NCBI GenBank assembly: GCA_014898425.1
Contig: RCSZ01000014.1
Coordinates: 1,178,001 to 1,242,000 of the forward strand
Length of the DNA: 64,000 nt
Direction of reading: 5' to 3'
Source: Botryotinia globosa
Lineage: Eukaryota > Ascomycota > Leotiomycetes > Helotiales > Sclerotiniaceae
The notes beneath the pieces were generated by a model, which did no database searches, had not been told where the DNA came from, and was given only the letters and a program-made list of their open reading frames with translations. Positions 34,586-45,862 of this stretch are shown one piece after another (position 1 is the first letter of the stretch; every line of letters starts with the position of its first letter). A program made the position numbers and the translations under genes.

Positions 34586-35992
34586 TAATTCACATTGAAG
34601 TATGAAAAGAGAAGAGAAGAAATATAACCAATTTGTATGGCTAGCTGAATTTTGGGGTAGTAAGATTACACACATACAGAGGATGAAGGAAAGAAGACGA
34701 GAATTTAGCTCGAATCTATAAAAATCAAATCAAATACGAACACAAGTAAATTCTGTACAAGAGAAAGCTTCAATAACCAATTGGTATACTACTGCGTGAC
34801 TTGTTGTATTTCATAGGTCAAATTCCACAATCCAAGAGTTTTGTTGCATATCTGAATTCCCGAATTTCACAAAATTTTGGTGGGGAAAAGTCGGAATTTG
34901 ACTTCTTATTTATTGCCTTTTGGCAACGAAAGTAAATAAGTAAATAAGTAAGGAAGTGATGGATAGATGGATCGGAGAATTTGCACATGCACATACATGC
35001 ACATACAGCTCAAGAGTTTCCCAGGTTTCGGTTTCCTGTATTTGAATGAGTGCTATTCACTTCTTATATGCTATAGAGGTGTAATCTTGCTCTCTTTTTT
35101 AAATCTTATTGATGATGATTATAGATCTTCGTTTCTTCTGCGTGTCGTTGTTATTCAATAGAGTATTGAGATCTCAATCCGTTGTATCAAATTACATAAC
35201 ATCACATCACCTCACCTCATTCAAACCATTAAACGTCTCAGAAAATTAGAGTCCCCACATGCATTCCATGTGGATTGATATTCCTGGCTATAAATCCACC
35301 ATTCCATTCCATATCATATCAATCGATCACTGTACACACCACACACATACACACATACTGAGACTAGCTACAAAAGAAACCGAGATGCCCCATCCCTCCA
35401 CCCGTTCATCCGTCCGATATCCCATGTATTTATTCACCAAGAGGCCGTCGGCTCTTCAAGTCATCCATCCATCTACTTTATCTTCCTATTCTGTCCACCC
35501 CCCCACGATTCCCGAGAAAACAAATCCTCATGCATCGCCAATAGCGATATGATAATGTCCAATCCCACCCTTCCACCCAACCATTGATGAGATGAAAATC
35601 CGAGATCCACTTTTTCTCCCCCAAGTGCATTCCTTTCTTTACCTAACCTTAACTATCAAATCATAAACAGGAACAGAAAAGAAGCTAAGCGAAGCAAACC
35701 AAGTTCAAAAGGAATTTTCCCCACCACCACCATTTCATGTCAAATCTCAAATCTCCTTCCGCTCCACCCCAAGCCGAGAAAAAAATAAAAAGAAAAGAAA
35801 ATAAAAAAAATACTCGTCACACTTTACATGAGGTAGCGGCAACTGTCCAAGTTGGAGATAGACACAACTCGCACTCATTGCAGATCTATTCAGCAGGCCT
35901 TCTGATCCTTGCAATGTGCTCACGTTGAGGGCATTCACCGAACGGGTGATGCCCACTGGAGAACCATAAGGGCATTGATTTCGAAATTACTC
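34586..35992. other. Converging 3' regions of VPS23 and SSN6
   Basis: Contains the 3' untranslated regions of both genes. Small repeats include AAATAAGT units at 34931-34952 and a CACA run near 35335-35355. Overlapping short frames up to 97 aa show no family features. Confidence 0.6.
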
Positions 35993-38900
35993 TTAAAGAT
36001 TTGTCTCAATCTTTGGTTGCCCATTAGGCAATCCATTTGCAGCATGTCCATTAACCCCTGTTGGACTAGTGATTTTTGGATCACCACTGACGGATGGAGG
36101 TCCTGATGGCTGAGCCGAAACAATTCCTCCCTTTTTATCTTCTTCTCCATCATCATCGTAGTTTTCATCAACATCCATTTTTCGTGCTGCACGTTCCGGT
36201 TCACTGACAGCCGGTGCTGGCTGTGCGGGAGTTGAAGGGGCTTGCTCCATGCGCTGGGCCAGTGATGGTTGTTGTGGTACCGGTACTTGTTGACGATCAC
36301 GCTCGTCTATTGAAGCCTCTTTGATTGGGGTAGCTTGCCGAGGAAGGGCAGGAGGTGGTCCAACTTCGTATGTATGAGGAGGTGGTGGACGAGAATCTTG
36401 TTGCATTGCTGGATGGCTTTGCATTCCGTGAGTTGGTGGATGATGCGCAGCTTCTGAGGGGTGATAATTCTCATTTGCACGACGCTGTTCAGCGGCACGT
36501 GCCTCAGCTGCGCGGCGCTGGTCTTCAACTCTCCTTTGGTTTTCCGCCTGTCTCTGCTGCTCTTCAGCAAGGCGTTGTTCTTCAATTCTTCTTTGATCTT
36601 CGACACGACGAACTTCAGACGTGCTTCTATGAAATTGTGCCCGGTCACTTGGTGGTGTAGAAGGTCTTCGGTGGTGCATGTCTTCTAGTCGTGCACGATT
36701 TTCATCTGAAGCTGGCTTCTTCACTGCGGGTTCGTCTTCCCATTCACGCATTCGCTTTGGGCCTACGGATGGTGGTCTATTATCACCACGATCTGAAGAC
36801 GGGGCGTCCACCACAGCTAAAGCGGATGGTGGAGGTGGGGCGCCTCCTTCAATCCCACTCCTTTCAGGGATTTCGGTGTGGTGAGCGTATGGTGGTTGAT
36901 TGGAATAAGGAGTCTTGGGAGATGGCATTGTTGCACTCATTATTGGCCGAACTTCTGGTCGAGGACTGTTACGACCAAAAGCAGGCAAAGGAACAGGGCC
37001 AGCACCATTCATTCCATTTTGAGCCGGTGGTAGTACGGATGGGGGACCCGAAGGTGGAGGAGCGTAGTTTGTGTTCGCGACTCTTTGTGGCTGAGAAGGA
37101 GGACCTTGTGGTTGTTGTGCATGAGCAGGTGGAGGTGGCTGAGCTCCCGATGCTGCTCCCGCTCCGGGGCCTGGGTAAGGACCTAGAGGGTGGTGGTCAC
37201 GGGCGTCTCTTGGATCACGGGGTTCTCTCTGATCTCTAGGATCTCTTGGATCTCTTGGATCCCTTTGATCTCGAGGATCTCGAGGATCTCTCTGGTCCCT
37301 GGGATCACGAGGCGGAAGGTCCGCGGCACGAGGGTCGACACGAGGATCTTTGAATTCCGTTTTGAATTCTCTAGGATCTCTTGGATCCCTTTGCTCCCTT
37401 GGGTCTCTTGGATCTCTGGGGTCCCTAGGGTCCCTAGGATCTCTGGGGTCTCTGGGATCTCTTATGTCTCTAGGATCCCTGGGGTCTCTAGGGTCTCTCA
37501 TCTCGATTGGAGCTCGTTGAGGGGAACGAGGACGAGGTGGAAGTTGCTGACGAGCATCGGTGCCAGGATATGGTCTCATTTGTTGATCTTGTCTAGGACT
37601 TGGTACACGCTGTGCAGGTGGAATTGGACCACGATCAGCTCCTCGTTGATCAAAAGGGTTTGGTGGCTGAGAAGGTGGATTGATTTCAGCAAGTCTACTT
37701 CCCCATCCATTAGCTGCAGGTGGACCTTGCGCTTGCGCTTGAGGAGCAGGATTTCCCCATTGAGGCCCAGGAGGGCCAACAGCGCCAGTGGCTTGATAAG
37801 CTTGAGGATGTACATCTTGTGGTAGAGGAGCAGCTGCCTGGCCGGGCATACCATTGGCTTGCCCACTTCGTAAAAGTTGTAGACGAGCTTTGATATGAAC
37901 ATTGTTGGGATCAAGTTCGGCAGCACGTTGATAAGCATCCAAAGCGTCATTGATCTGGTTGTTACATGATTCATACTATACAAATGATTAACAATGTCTC
38001 AAACACGACCGGCTAAAGATGAAGCAAACTTACCAGAGTACCCAAGTCGTACCAGACCTCGGAGATGTACGGGTTCAAGCGTATCGCGCGGGAATATGCA
38101 TCAAGCGCATCTCGGTACTGATTAATTTGGTAGTACAAAACGCCAATCGAGCACCAGAAAGTTGGATTCCGTCCGTCTCGATAAACAGCTTGCTGATAGG
38201 CCTCGTATGCCTTGGGGTACTTCTGTTGTGACATGTAGCACCGACCGAGGAGGTACCAACTCTGTGCATCGCTTTGATCTGCCACGTGTTAGCGTGTGAA
38301 ATGTGAGACCGATCATATTTGACGAGTCTTACCGGAACCGACAGATTGTTCCAAGTACTCAATGGCCTGCTCTTGACTTTGGAAACTGGTACTCTGTTGG
38401 TGATGCAGCCATCCAAGTTGCTGAAGGACCTTTGCATGTTTTGGATCCCGATCGAGAACACGCTTGTAGGCAATTTTGGCATTATCGTACTACAACCAAC
38501 CTGTCAGAATCACCCAATCACATTCCAATTTTCCGACTTACATCTTTTTGTTGCTCATGAACATGTCCAATCTGGAACCAAATATCCTCTTCTGTCAATG
38601 GAGTTGGTGGTACAGTGACAATGTATCGGAAACACTACAAGCAGTTAGGAACACATGTCACTAAATTTTTGATCAGATGACTTACTTCCAGACTCTGTTG
38701 ATATTTTTGCTGTTGTTTGTAAATTATACCTAAGCGGAAATAAATTTCGTTGGCCTTTTCGAAATCTGGCTGCATTCTCATAACTTGCGAAAACGCCTCC
38801 TCGGCGTGTTCGAGAGAACCATATCTATCATATAGTATTCCGATACCATACCATAGTTTAGGCTCCTGAAGTGAATGGTTAGACTTGAGATACAAAACGC

Positions 38901-39493
38901 GCATTAATTTACTAACCTTGGGATCCCGGAGATGATATAAAGCTTGTTGATAAGCTGAGTACGCTTGTTGTAAATCATCCATCATTAAGAAGCAGTGTCC
39001 TATCACATGTTAGTATTGTATTTGAACGGCAATTGATCGCGCGATGCCCCCAAAAAAGGTCGCACTTACCAAGACTACCCCAAACATCTCCATTATTTCC
39101 ATCCAGTTTGAGGATGCTTTGCAAATATTCAACCGCTTTGGCGAAATTCTCTTGTGCGCGAAGGATAGAACTTATGGCATTCATCGCTGGTATAGATCTT
39201 GAGTTCGTGCGAAGTACATGTTCATACGCGGCCAGAGCCTCATCGTTGTTGCCTAAGAGCTCTGCTAGACTTCCTATCGTACAAATTAGTGACTTATACA
39301 ATCAATAATATGAGGAATTCCTACCGATTTGAAGCCACACAGACTCATTTATGGCAGCTAGCTGTTGCATTGGCGTTGGCGCAGGAGCCGGCCAGTTTGG
39401 TTGCTGTTGAGCCATTCCAGAGGGAGCCGGACCATTGTGAGCAGGGTGATGCAATTGCATGCCCGCTGGGGGTGATGGATGATGCGCCGCCAT
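35993..39493 (-). CDS. SSN6: TPR transcriptional co-repressor Ssn6/Cyc8
   Basis: Eight exons on the minus strand: 39325-39493, 39070-39273, 38917-38999, 38686-38865, 38542-38634, 38333-38489, 38034-38278 and 35993-37975. All phases agree, giving 1037 residues. After a Pro/Gln-rich start ([20 protein letters not shown]) come about ten tetratricopeptide repeats up to residue ~410 ([70 protein letters not shown]). This is the Ssn6/Cyc8 family, which with Tup1 represses many gene sets, including glucose, mating and stress genes. The C-terminal half is disordered and contains an unusual RDP-type repeat at about residues 537-638 plus Gln/Arg/Glu-rich helical segments ([18 protein letters not shown]). 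It is nuclear and binds Tup1 through the first TPRs. Confidence 0.95.
37195..37498 (-). repeat. In-frame RDP/DPR repeat in the SSN6 C-terminal region
   Basis: About 25 copies of an Arg-Asp-Pro triplet (9-base unit, often AGAGACCCT or GGGATCCT-like), with scattered RDQ, RDI and REP variants, in exon 8. The opposite strand gives a mirror frame of Ile/Ser/Trp ([14 protein letters not shown]), an artefact. The unit alternates a positive and a negative charge every three residues. Confidence 0.85.
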
Positions 39494-40448
39494 CAGTGAT
39501 TATAGCATGCGATTGCGAATTTGAGATGCGTCGGGATTATGTGCTGGCGATTACGCGCCCAACCACCTCAATGAAAATAGCTTGGCGAAAGATATCTTTT
39601 GTCGATAAATGCTTCAGATCAACAACAACAATTGTTCTCCAACAAGATTAATGACCTCTATCTCGAAGCCCTGATGTCGACGTTGAAGAAGTTAGGTTAT
39701 GTCCTGAGATCGCGACCGAAAAGCTTCGTTTGACGGCCAAAAAGCGTGGCGTGCAGGGTTAAATAATGGAAATTCGAGCTTTTAGTGAATGTAGTGTGAA
39801 AGCTAATTCGAAGCTATCTTGAAAGCTCTTTCCAAATCACTATTGAGGTTACCTGACATGCGATTATGAGAGTTGCGCCGTCATTAAAATTATTATGCTC
39901 TTCGTTTCGCACGTTGACTCAATCGAAAACGAAAAGATTCTTCTCCATTTGAGATGACGAGCGGACAGGTTGAATTTTGGTATAAAATCGGCTCGATAAC
40001 TCACCTAACCCACGACCAAACTACTTTTGAATTAATCTATTTTCTGAGGATTAAAAACGTTTCCTAAACAAATAAAGGTAATATTCAAGGAACACGGAGA
40101 GCGGAATTAGCTCTTTTTAGAGTATTCGCTTCCTTCCTCCCCGACGTCAACAAGCTAACTATAATAGTACATGGTTTCTTTTCAACTTATACCCCTTTGG
40201 GTAAAGCTTCTGTCGCCGATCGTTCTTTCTTTAAATAGTTTGACAAAGATAACAATCTTCAAGCTTAACCCCAGCACACGTGACTAATGACTGACTCCTT
40301 CCTTTTTGATGGTATCGGAGGATTAATAATAAATAGAACTCGTAAGTCTTAAACTTTATTGGGAAGTGATTTCAGGGACCGATGGACCAAAGAAGGAAGT
40401 CTCCATCAAAATTTAAACTCCGATCAAATTTCAAAGAAAAAAATTAGA

Positions 40449-40506
40449 TCATCTCCATAGTCTCCATAGTCTCCATAGTCTCCATAGTCTCCATAGTCTC
40501 CATAGT
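40449..40506. repeat. TCTCCATAG 9-base tandem repeat, about 6 copies
   Basis: Near-perfect copies of TCTCCATAG. On the minus strand they read METMETMET, an artefact of the repeat. About 950 bases upstream of the SSN6 start. Confidence 0.9.
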
Positions 40507-41200
40507 GCCAAAGTCTGTCTCCATACTTATAACAAGTCTCCTCCGCTTCTTATTATTTTGCAGCCGCCGGATTTTGTCTATTCGCCAAGACGGCCATAGA
40601 AAAGAGGGAAACGAGAAGAGAAAAAGGAAATCTGTGTGATCCAAATTCCAATCGAAATATTCCAAACCCAAAATCGCACTTGACTGATATCAATCAATTC
40701 ATCAATTTTTGTATCGTGAGTCCTAACCTTTTCGAGTATAGATGTGTTCATGTCCAATCTTATTAATCATCAGCCTCAGACCAACTGAACTATTCATTAG
40801 TCAAGACCCGACAGTCCCTTTTCCGTTGACCCTCATAAAGGGCCCTGCCAAATATATACCCACTGATTGTCTCAACTTTCAAGGGAATGATTCAAGGTGG
40901 ATAAAGTTCGCTGGGAAGGCAGTGGAGTGGGCGGGCACGAAGGCAGTGGGCACAAAGGGCTGTGGGGGGTTGCGTGTATCCCCCTGTAGAAACTTAAGTG
41001 GAGTGTTCTCGGCGAGGCTTGAAATCCACAAAATCTAAAAGATGGTGTGGGTGCCCAGTGGTAAGCTAGCTACACCAGTTGACTGAGTTGAGGATGGTTA
41101 CAGTTGCATTCGGAAATGGCATCGCGAAATGGATGACAATGCTCACTGCACAGGCTCTTGTGTGGTGTCAGGGGTCTTGGGAAAGGGATTGTTGTGTTGG

Positions 41201-41376
41201 TAGATAGGTAGATAGGCAGGTAGGTAGGTAGGTTTGTAGGTTGTTCTTCAGCCCGGCTCGGTTCTGACTTGCTTAATGCTTATCAGTACGTACTAGGTAA
41301 TGCATTTGATTAATGGATGGATGGATGGATGGATGGATGGATGGATGGATGGATGGATAGATAGATAGATAGATAG
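41201..41376. repeat. TAGG and GGAT/AGAT tetranucleotide repeats
   Basis: A run of TAGG units at about 41201-41232, then GGAT units at 41313-41356 passing into AGAT units at 41357-41376. Confidence 0.85.
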
Positions 41377-41817
41377 GTGGTTGAGATGAATAAATGGACT
41401 CTTGGATTGATGGGGAAGGTTCCACAAAGCCGCTGATGCAAAAAGGACTTTGATAAATCGAAAGGAAGCATGATATTCTTCAGCCATGTGTTGGTCAAAC
41501 ATTTGGAGGCGGCGAGGGGCGTTGAATAAGTATCCTTTGACTTTGGGTTCGCAAAACGAAAGGAAACATGATCTTCATCCGTTCATAGATGATATGGGGG
41601 GATGGTGCGGCGGTCTTAACCACAATCCACCACAATAGAGGGTCATGCATTGGTGTGGTAGATGCGCACGGTAGGTAAGATATTGTGTGTGTATTCCTCT
41701 CGGAATTAATTAAGCCCATGTTCATCTGGCAGATACTAGGATGGTAGATACTAAGATACTCATGAGATACCAGGTACATTACGAATTACTTATAAGACAT
41801 GTGAGAAAAAGGGAGTG

Positions 41818-41886
41818 TTGCCCAGTTGCCCAGTTGCCCAGTTGTCCAGTTGCCCAGTTGTCCAGTTGTCCAGTTGTCCAGTTGCA
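41818..41886. repeat. CCAGTTGYC 9-base tandem repeat, about 7 copies
   Basis: GCCCAGTTG / GTCCAGTTG copies in a row with C/T variation at one position. Noncoding context. Confidence 0.9.
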
Positions 41887-43101
41887 TCTAAAGCATTCAT
41901 AATTTGACACGGCCAATGAGTTACCGCAAACTCATTCATGCTCACTCCTCAAACGGTACGACCAAACTCGATATGGAACCAGGATCTCACCCACTCATCA
42001 GTGCCACCACCCACACTCTTGTACATCTTTCGCCTGTGCAGAACCCAAGTGTATCTACTAATAACCACCATCGAAATCCTGGCTAGTTATCATAAACGGT
42101 GAACATTCCCTTTCCTTTTCCTAGTTTAGTCCTCTCATGTTGGATTACTTGATTAAGGACAAGTCACAAAAGAAGGAACAACCTTTCCCGGGTAGATTCA
42201 ATGGTTGAGGGAGTAGTCAACAATAGAATTTATTAGATGTCATCGTAGTCCGTTAACTCTAAACAATCATGTCAATTTGAATTCCCCATTCAAAGTCGAA
42301 CATTCATCCCAATAGGTTTACAAATCTACACGATTTATTGCCATTCTATCTCCTAAATGCAGTTTAGCATCTACGACACAATTCGGATACCCACCTAAGC
42401 CATACATACACCTTACCCAGTACCCCAAAACCACCCAAAGCCACATCAAGTCACACCCCCTATTCCCCTCCTCGGTCTATTTCGGCTCACCATCTCAATT
42501 AAGAAATACATCTGACAGCCGTCAACCGCAGTGCAGCCGTGCGGACAGCGCCCCCAACCGGCATTATTACCTTATTATTCCGGGCGGTACATGTTAATTA
42601 CACGGAGCATCAAATGCTCTTTTTTCCATGTAGGTACGGAGGGAGGATTTACATACTTCACTCAGGAAATTGAAACCATGAAATAAAGGTTTCCATGAGT
42701 CAGCTCAGCCAGGATCGTATTTTAACCCTCACCCACTTCACACACTCCCAGTTGTTTGCACGTCGTATCGTATTTAAGGTTGTTTCAAATGACAACCCAT
42801 TCCTTCCTTTCCCTAGACTGACTTTGGATCAACCCAATCCGTTGTTCAGCTCGAGAACATTCGAAAAATCTCTGCCAAACTTTACGAATTACAATTTACG
42901 ACGTACCTTTCCTCCCCACAACCACGTTTCCCCGTTGTAAGATTTGATACCTATCTATGTAATAGAACTTGTCGAAGCTTGATGACGAATACCCACATCG
43001 AAATCCTGTTCGCCTTGTGTTTATTATCGGGTTGAGTTTCTTGCCAACTCGTCATCATCTTTCAAGGACCTACCTACGATATGTAAGAATAGACTTGGTA
43101 A

Positions 43102-43104
<3 letters not shown>

Positions 43105-43136
<32 letters not shown>
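43105..43136. repeat. CT dinucleotide microsatellite
   Basis: About 15 CT units in a row in pyrimidine-rich noncoding DNA. Confidence 0.85.
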
Positions 43137-43138
<2 letters not shown>

Positions 43139-43470
43139 ATCGATTCAACTCATTCTCTTCTCTCGGCGCATCCCATCGCCTCACGCATGTCCAGTGTACG
43201 TTACAGTACAGTAGGTACTTCCTCCCCTGCACTAACCCGTCGCATATGCATCTCCTACAGAAGCGCAGCCCATCTGCATGTCCGTACCACAACCTAAGTC
43301 ACAAACATGATACATCTACTTACCTCATGTGCGTGCTTCATCATCACTCTTTTCTTCTTCTCGATTCCCAAGTTCTAACCGCCTCTCACATGTATTCAAT
43401 AGATCTCAACAATCCTCAGCAAACTGTCCATATGTAATACTCTCCCTTTTCATCATTTTCATTCGCTTAT

Positions 43471-43514
43471 ATGTCATGTTATGTCATGTCATGTCATGCC
43501 ATGCCATGCCATGC
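43471..43514. repeat. ATGTC / ATGCC pentanucleotide repeat
   Basis: About nine five-base units of the form ATGTC or ATGCC. Noncoding. Confidence 0.85.
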
Positions 43515-44046
43515 AAGCAAGACCAACTCCAGTCCTGCACCACCAATTTATCCCCCGCAATCACCAACGATTCAATGATATTGATTCCATTCGATTCAAC
43601 CACACCATGAACCAAAAAAAGGCCTTGCAACTTCACGATCCCCCGTTTTCCCGTTACCCATCTCCGTCAAACTCTTCCCCTCTTCTTATACCGCAAACCA
43701 CAAACTCACTCTGCACAACACATAATATAAGTATTCGCCTCAATCTAAATTGGCTTTCGATCGTCACATGCCACTTGGCCCCCAATAATAACTTGACGTG
43801 GCTTTTTTTTTCATCACACGCATCCACCCGTGGTCTATCAGCCACAACTGCCATTAAAAAACGGAAAGTGGCTTGAGTGGCTTAACTTTCTTACAATAAT
43901 AGTACCTCCAGCTACCTACTACCCGTGGACCTAGCATCACATCTAGCCTTGGCTCTTCCTGCTTGCCTAACTCGGTTATCGTATCTTTGAACATTCCTCT
44001 CTCCTTCTTGCTTTACATGAGATACGTACAAGTTAATAAAACCTTT

Positions 44047-44147
44047 CATTCATTCATTCATTCATTCATTCATTCCTTACTAACTCAGGTCCAAGTCCAT
44101 CATAAAAAATAAAAGTCATCCTCATCCTCATCCTCATCCTCATCCAT
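44047..44147. repeat. ATTC tetranucleotide and CATCCT hexanucleotide repeats
   Basis: TTCA units at about 44047-44076, followed by a CATCCT run at about 44118-44145. Noncoding. Confidence 0.85.
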
Positions 44148-44315
44148 CTCCACGCGATCTCAAAATCACACTAACAGTAAATCTCACAATCCCACAATCT
44201 CATCTAATCATGTCACACCCTAGCCACACAACACCAAACCCATACATTTCGTACATATCACACCCTACCTTGCCCCAACTTATGAACCTTCCCCTCTCAC
44301 CCCTTTCATAAACAT

Positions 44316-44792
44316 TCAAGCACGAAAAAAAGAACACAAATCTGCACATCCATCCTTATCCTCATCCTCAAACACAACACCACAAGCATCCATAGCGAGC
44401 GTGCGTGCGTGCGCACAAACTCCCAAGATTACGATCATACGATCGGGATTATCGGAATCAATGGTTGGACGTGCCGGTAAGATAGGTGAGACAATGGCTG
44501 GTTGGTGCTTGGGTGACTGGATCCGTTTTTCTTTTCTTTGACTTTCTTGGAAAGACTTTCTTGGCTTTGGTGTGCTTGTGAACTTTGTGTTGCCCAGGAG
44601 TGGGAGATGGGTTAGGTGAGTTTGGTGGGAGTGCGTCGTGCTGGGCTGGGTGATTTGCTCACGTGTTTTCTTTTGGCGAGGTGAGTATGGGAAATTGGGA
44701 GTGAGATATGGGTCATGGTTGTCTTCATTCTTTGAATGTGATTGTATCTTTTTTAGATTGATGCTGAATTCTACATTACATACCTGCGACAC
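44316..44792 (-). CDS. Hypothetical ORF, 158 aa, doubtful
   Basis: The longest frame in the 8 kb spacer. It starts MSQVCNVEFSINLKKIQSHS and is Ser, Thr, Pro, Gln and Lys rich, with a different-looking end (MIVILGVCAHARTLAMDAC) that contains an HARTLAMDACG stretch and four cysteines. No domain is recognised. Four CACGTG boxes lie just upstream of its ATG (44806-44873), which is the main reason to keep it. It could be a small regulated gene or a chance frame in low-complexity DNA. Confidence 0.25.
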   Translation of the reverse strand: MSQVCNVEFSINLKKIQSHSKNEDNHDPYLTPNFPYSPRQKKTREQITQPSTTHSHQTHLTHLPLLGNTKFTSTPKPRKSFQESQRKEKRIQSPKHQPAIVSPILPARPTIDSDNPDRMIVILGVCAHARTLAMDACGVVFEDEDKDGCADLCSFFRA

Positions 44793-44873
44793 TCATCTTC
44801 ACTTACACGTGACTTTCACGTGTCTGTCTACACGTGACTTTTCTGGCTCTCATCTCATCTTCGTTTGCACGTG
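44660..44873. promoter_or_regulatory. Cluster of five CACGTG (E-box/G-box) sites
   Basis: CACGTG occurs at 44660-44665, 44806-44811, 44817-44822, 44831-44836 and 44868-44873, with a sixth at 45349-45354. Four copies fall within 68 bases. CACGTG is bound by fungal bHLH factors (Pho4, Cbf1, SREBP-like). The density is far above chance, so this looks like a true control element. The target gene is not clear. Confidence 0.6.
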
Positions 44874-45825
44874 TCTCTGTTGACTCCTCCTCGGTCCAAT
44901 TCTTATCGTCCTTATCACTCACATCTCAGTGGACAGTATTTTCCTGCAAGACATTTCGAAGATCTAACTGCTATCAATCGACTTCAAACTCTCATATCGA
45001 CGATTGCATTCTTTACAATTTCTAGTTTGCATCACACTATCTATCTCATTATCCAAAGACACAAAGAACTTTTCCATTCGACAACTGGGTAGAAATTAGA
45101 TTGACATGTATTTTTGATTGATATATTTGGAACATGGGGTTGAAACTGTTATTTCGATACCTACGTAGATAATAGGAGGATATATATGGTATGAAGATAT
45201 ATATAAAGACATTCTTGAAGAATCTATTGTAAGGATTTATGCGAAGAGATCTATACTATGAAAGATTGAAAGATGATGATGATATATCGAGAGTATATTA
45301 AAAAGATATAGGTAAGAGGTATGATACTAGCTTAAAACATACACATATCACGTGTACCCCATCTCATCTCCTCATCACATTATATGATTTATATCACAAC
45401 CATCATCCATCCATTCTCCATGCATGCCATACCATACCATCATATCATATCACATCACATCACACAAACTCAAAGTCAAACTCAAACTCAAATTCCCCAT
45501 GTTTCACCTAACTAGGTACATCGCCTACTACCTAGGTACCTACCCAGCCTCAGGGCCCCAGCCCCCAGATACCTAGCTACCTAGCTACCCATTCGCCACT
45601 CACTCCTGACCTCGGGACTCCTCACCCCCTAGCCCTACCAAACTCAAACTCAGTTCCAATTCCAATTCTACTTCCAAACCCAAGCAAATCCCAATCAAAC
45701 CATCTCTTCTCTTCTCTTCTCCTCCTTCCCCTCCTTCCCCCCTCCCATCTATCCACCTCGTCTACAAAGTACCTCCAAGCTCATCTCATCTCATCTCGTC
45801 TCATCTCGTCTACCCGGCCTCACCC

Positions 45826-45862
45826 AGTCCAGTCCAGTCCAGTCCAGTCCAGCCCAGTCCAG
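45826..45862. repeat. CCAGT pentanucleotide repeat
   Basis: About seven copies of CCAGT or CCAGC in noncoding DNA, with a CATCTCATCTCGT run just before it (45780-45812). Confidence 0.8.

Noticed and set aside
37190..37825. 211-aa plus-strand frame of Ile/Ser/Trp repeats
   Set aside because: It is the mirror of the RDP repeat in SSN6 exon 8, which is supported by phase and family.
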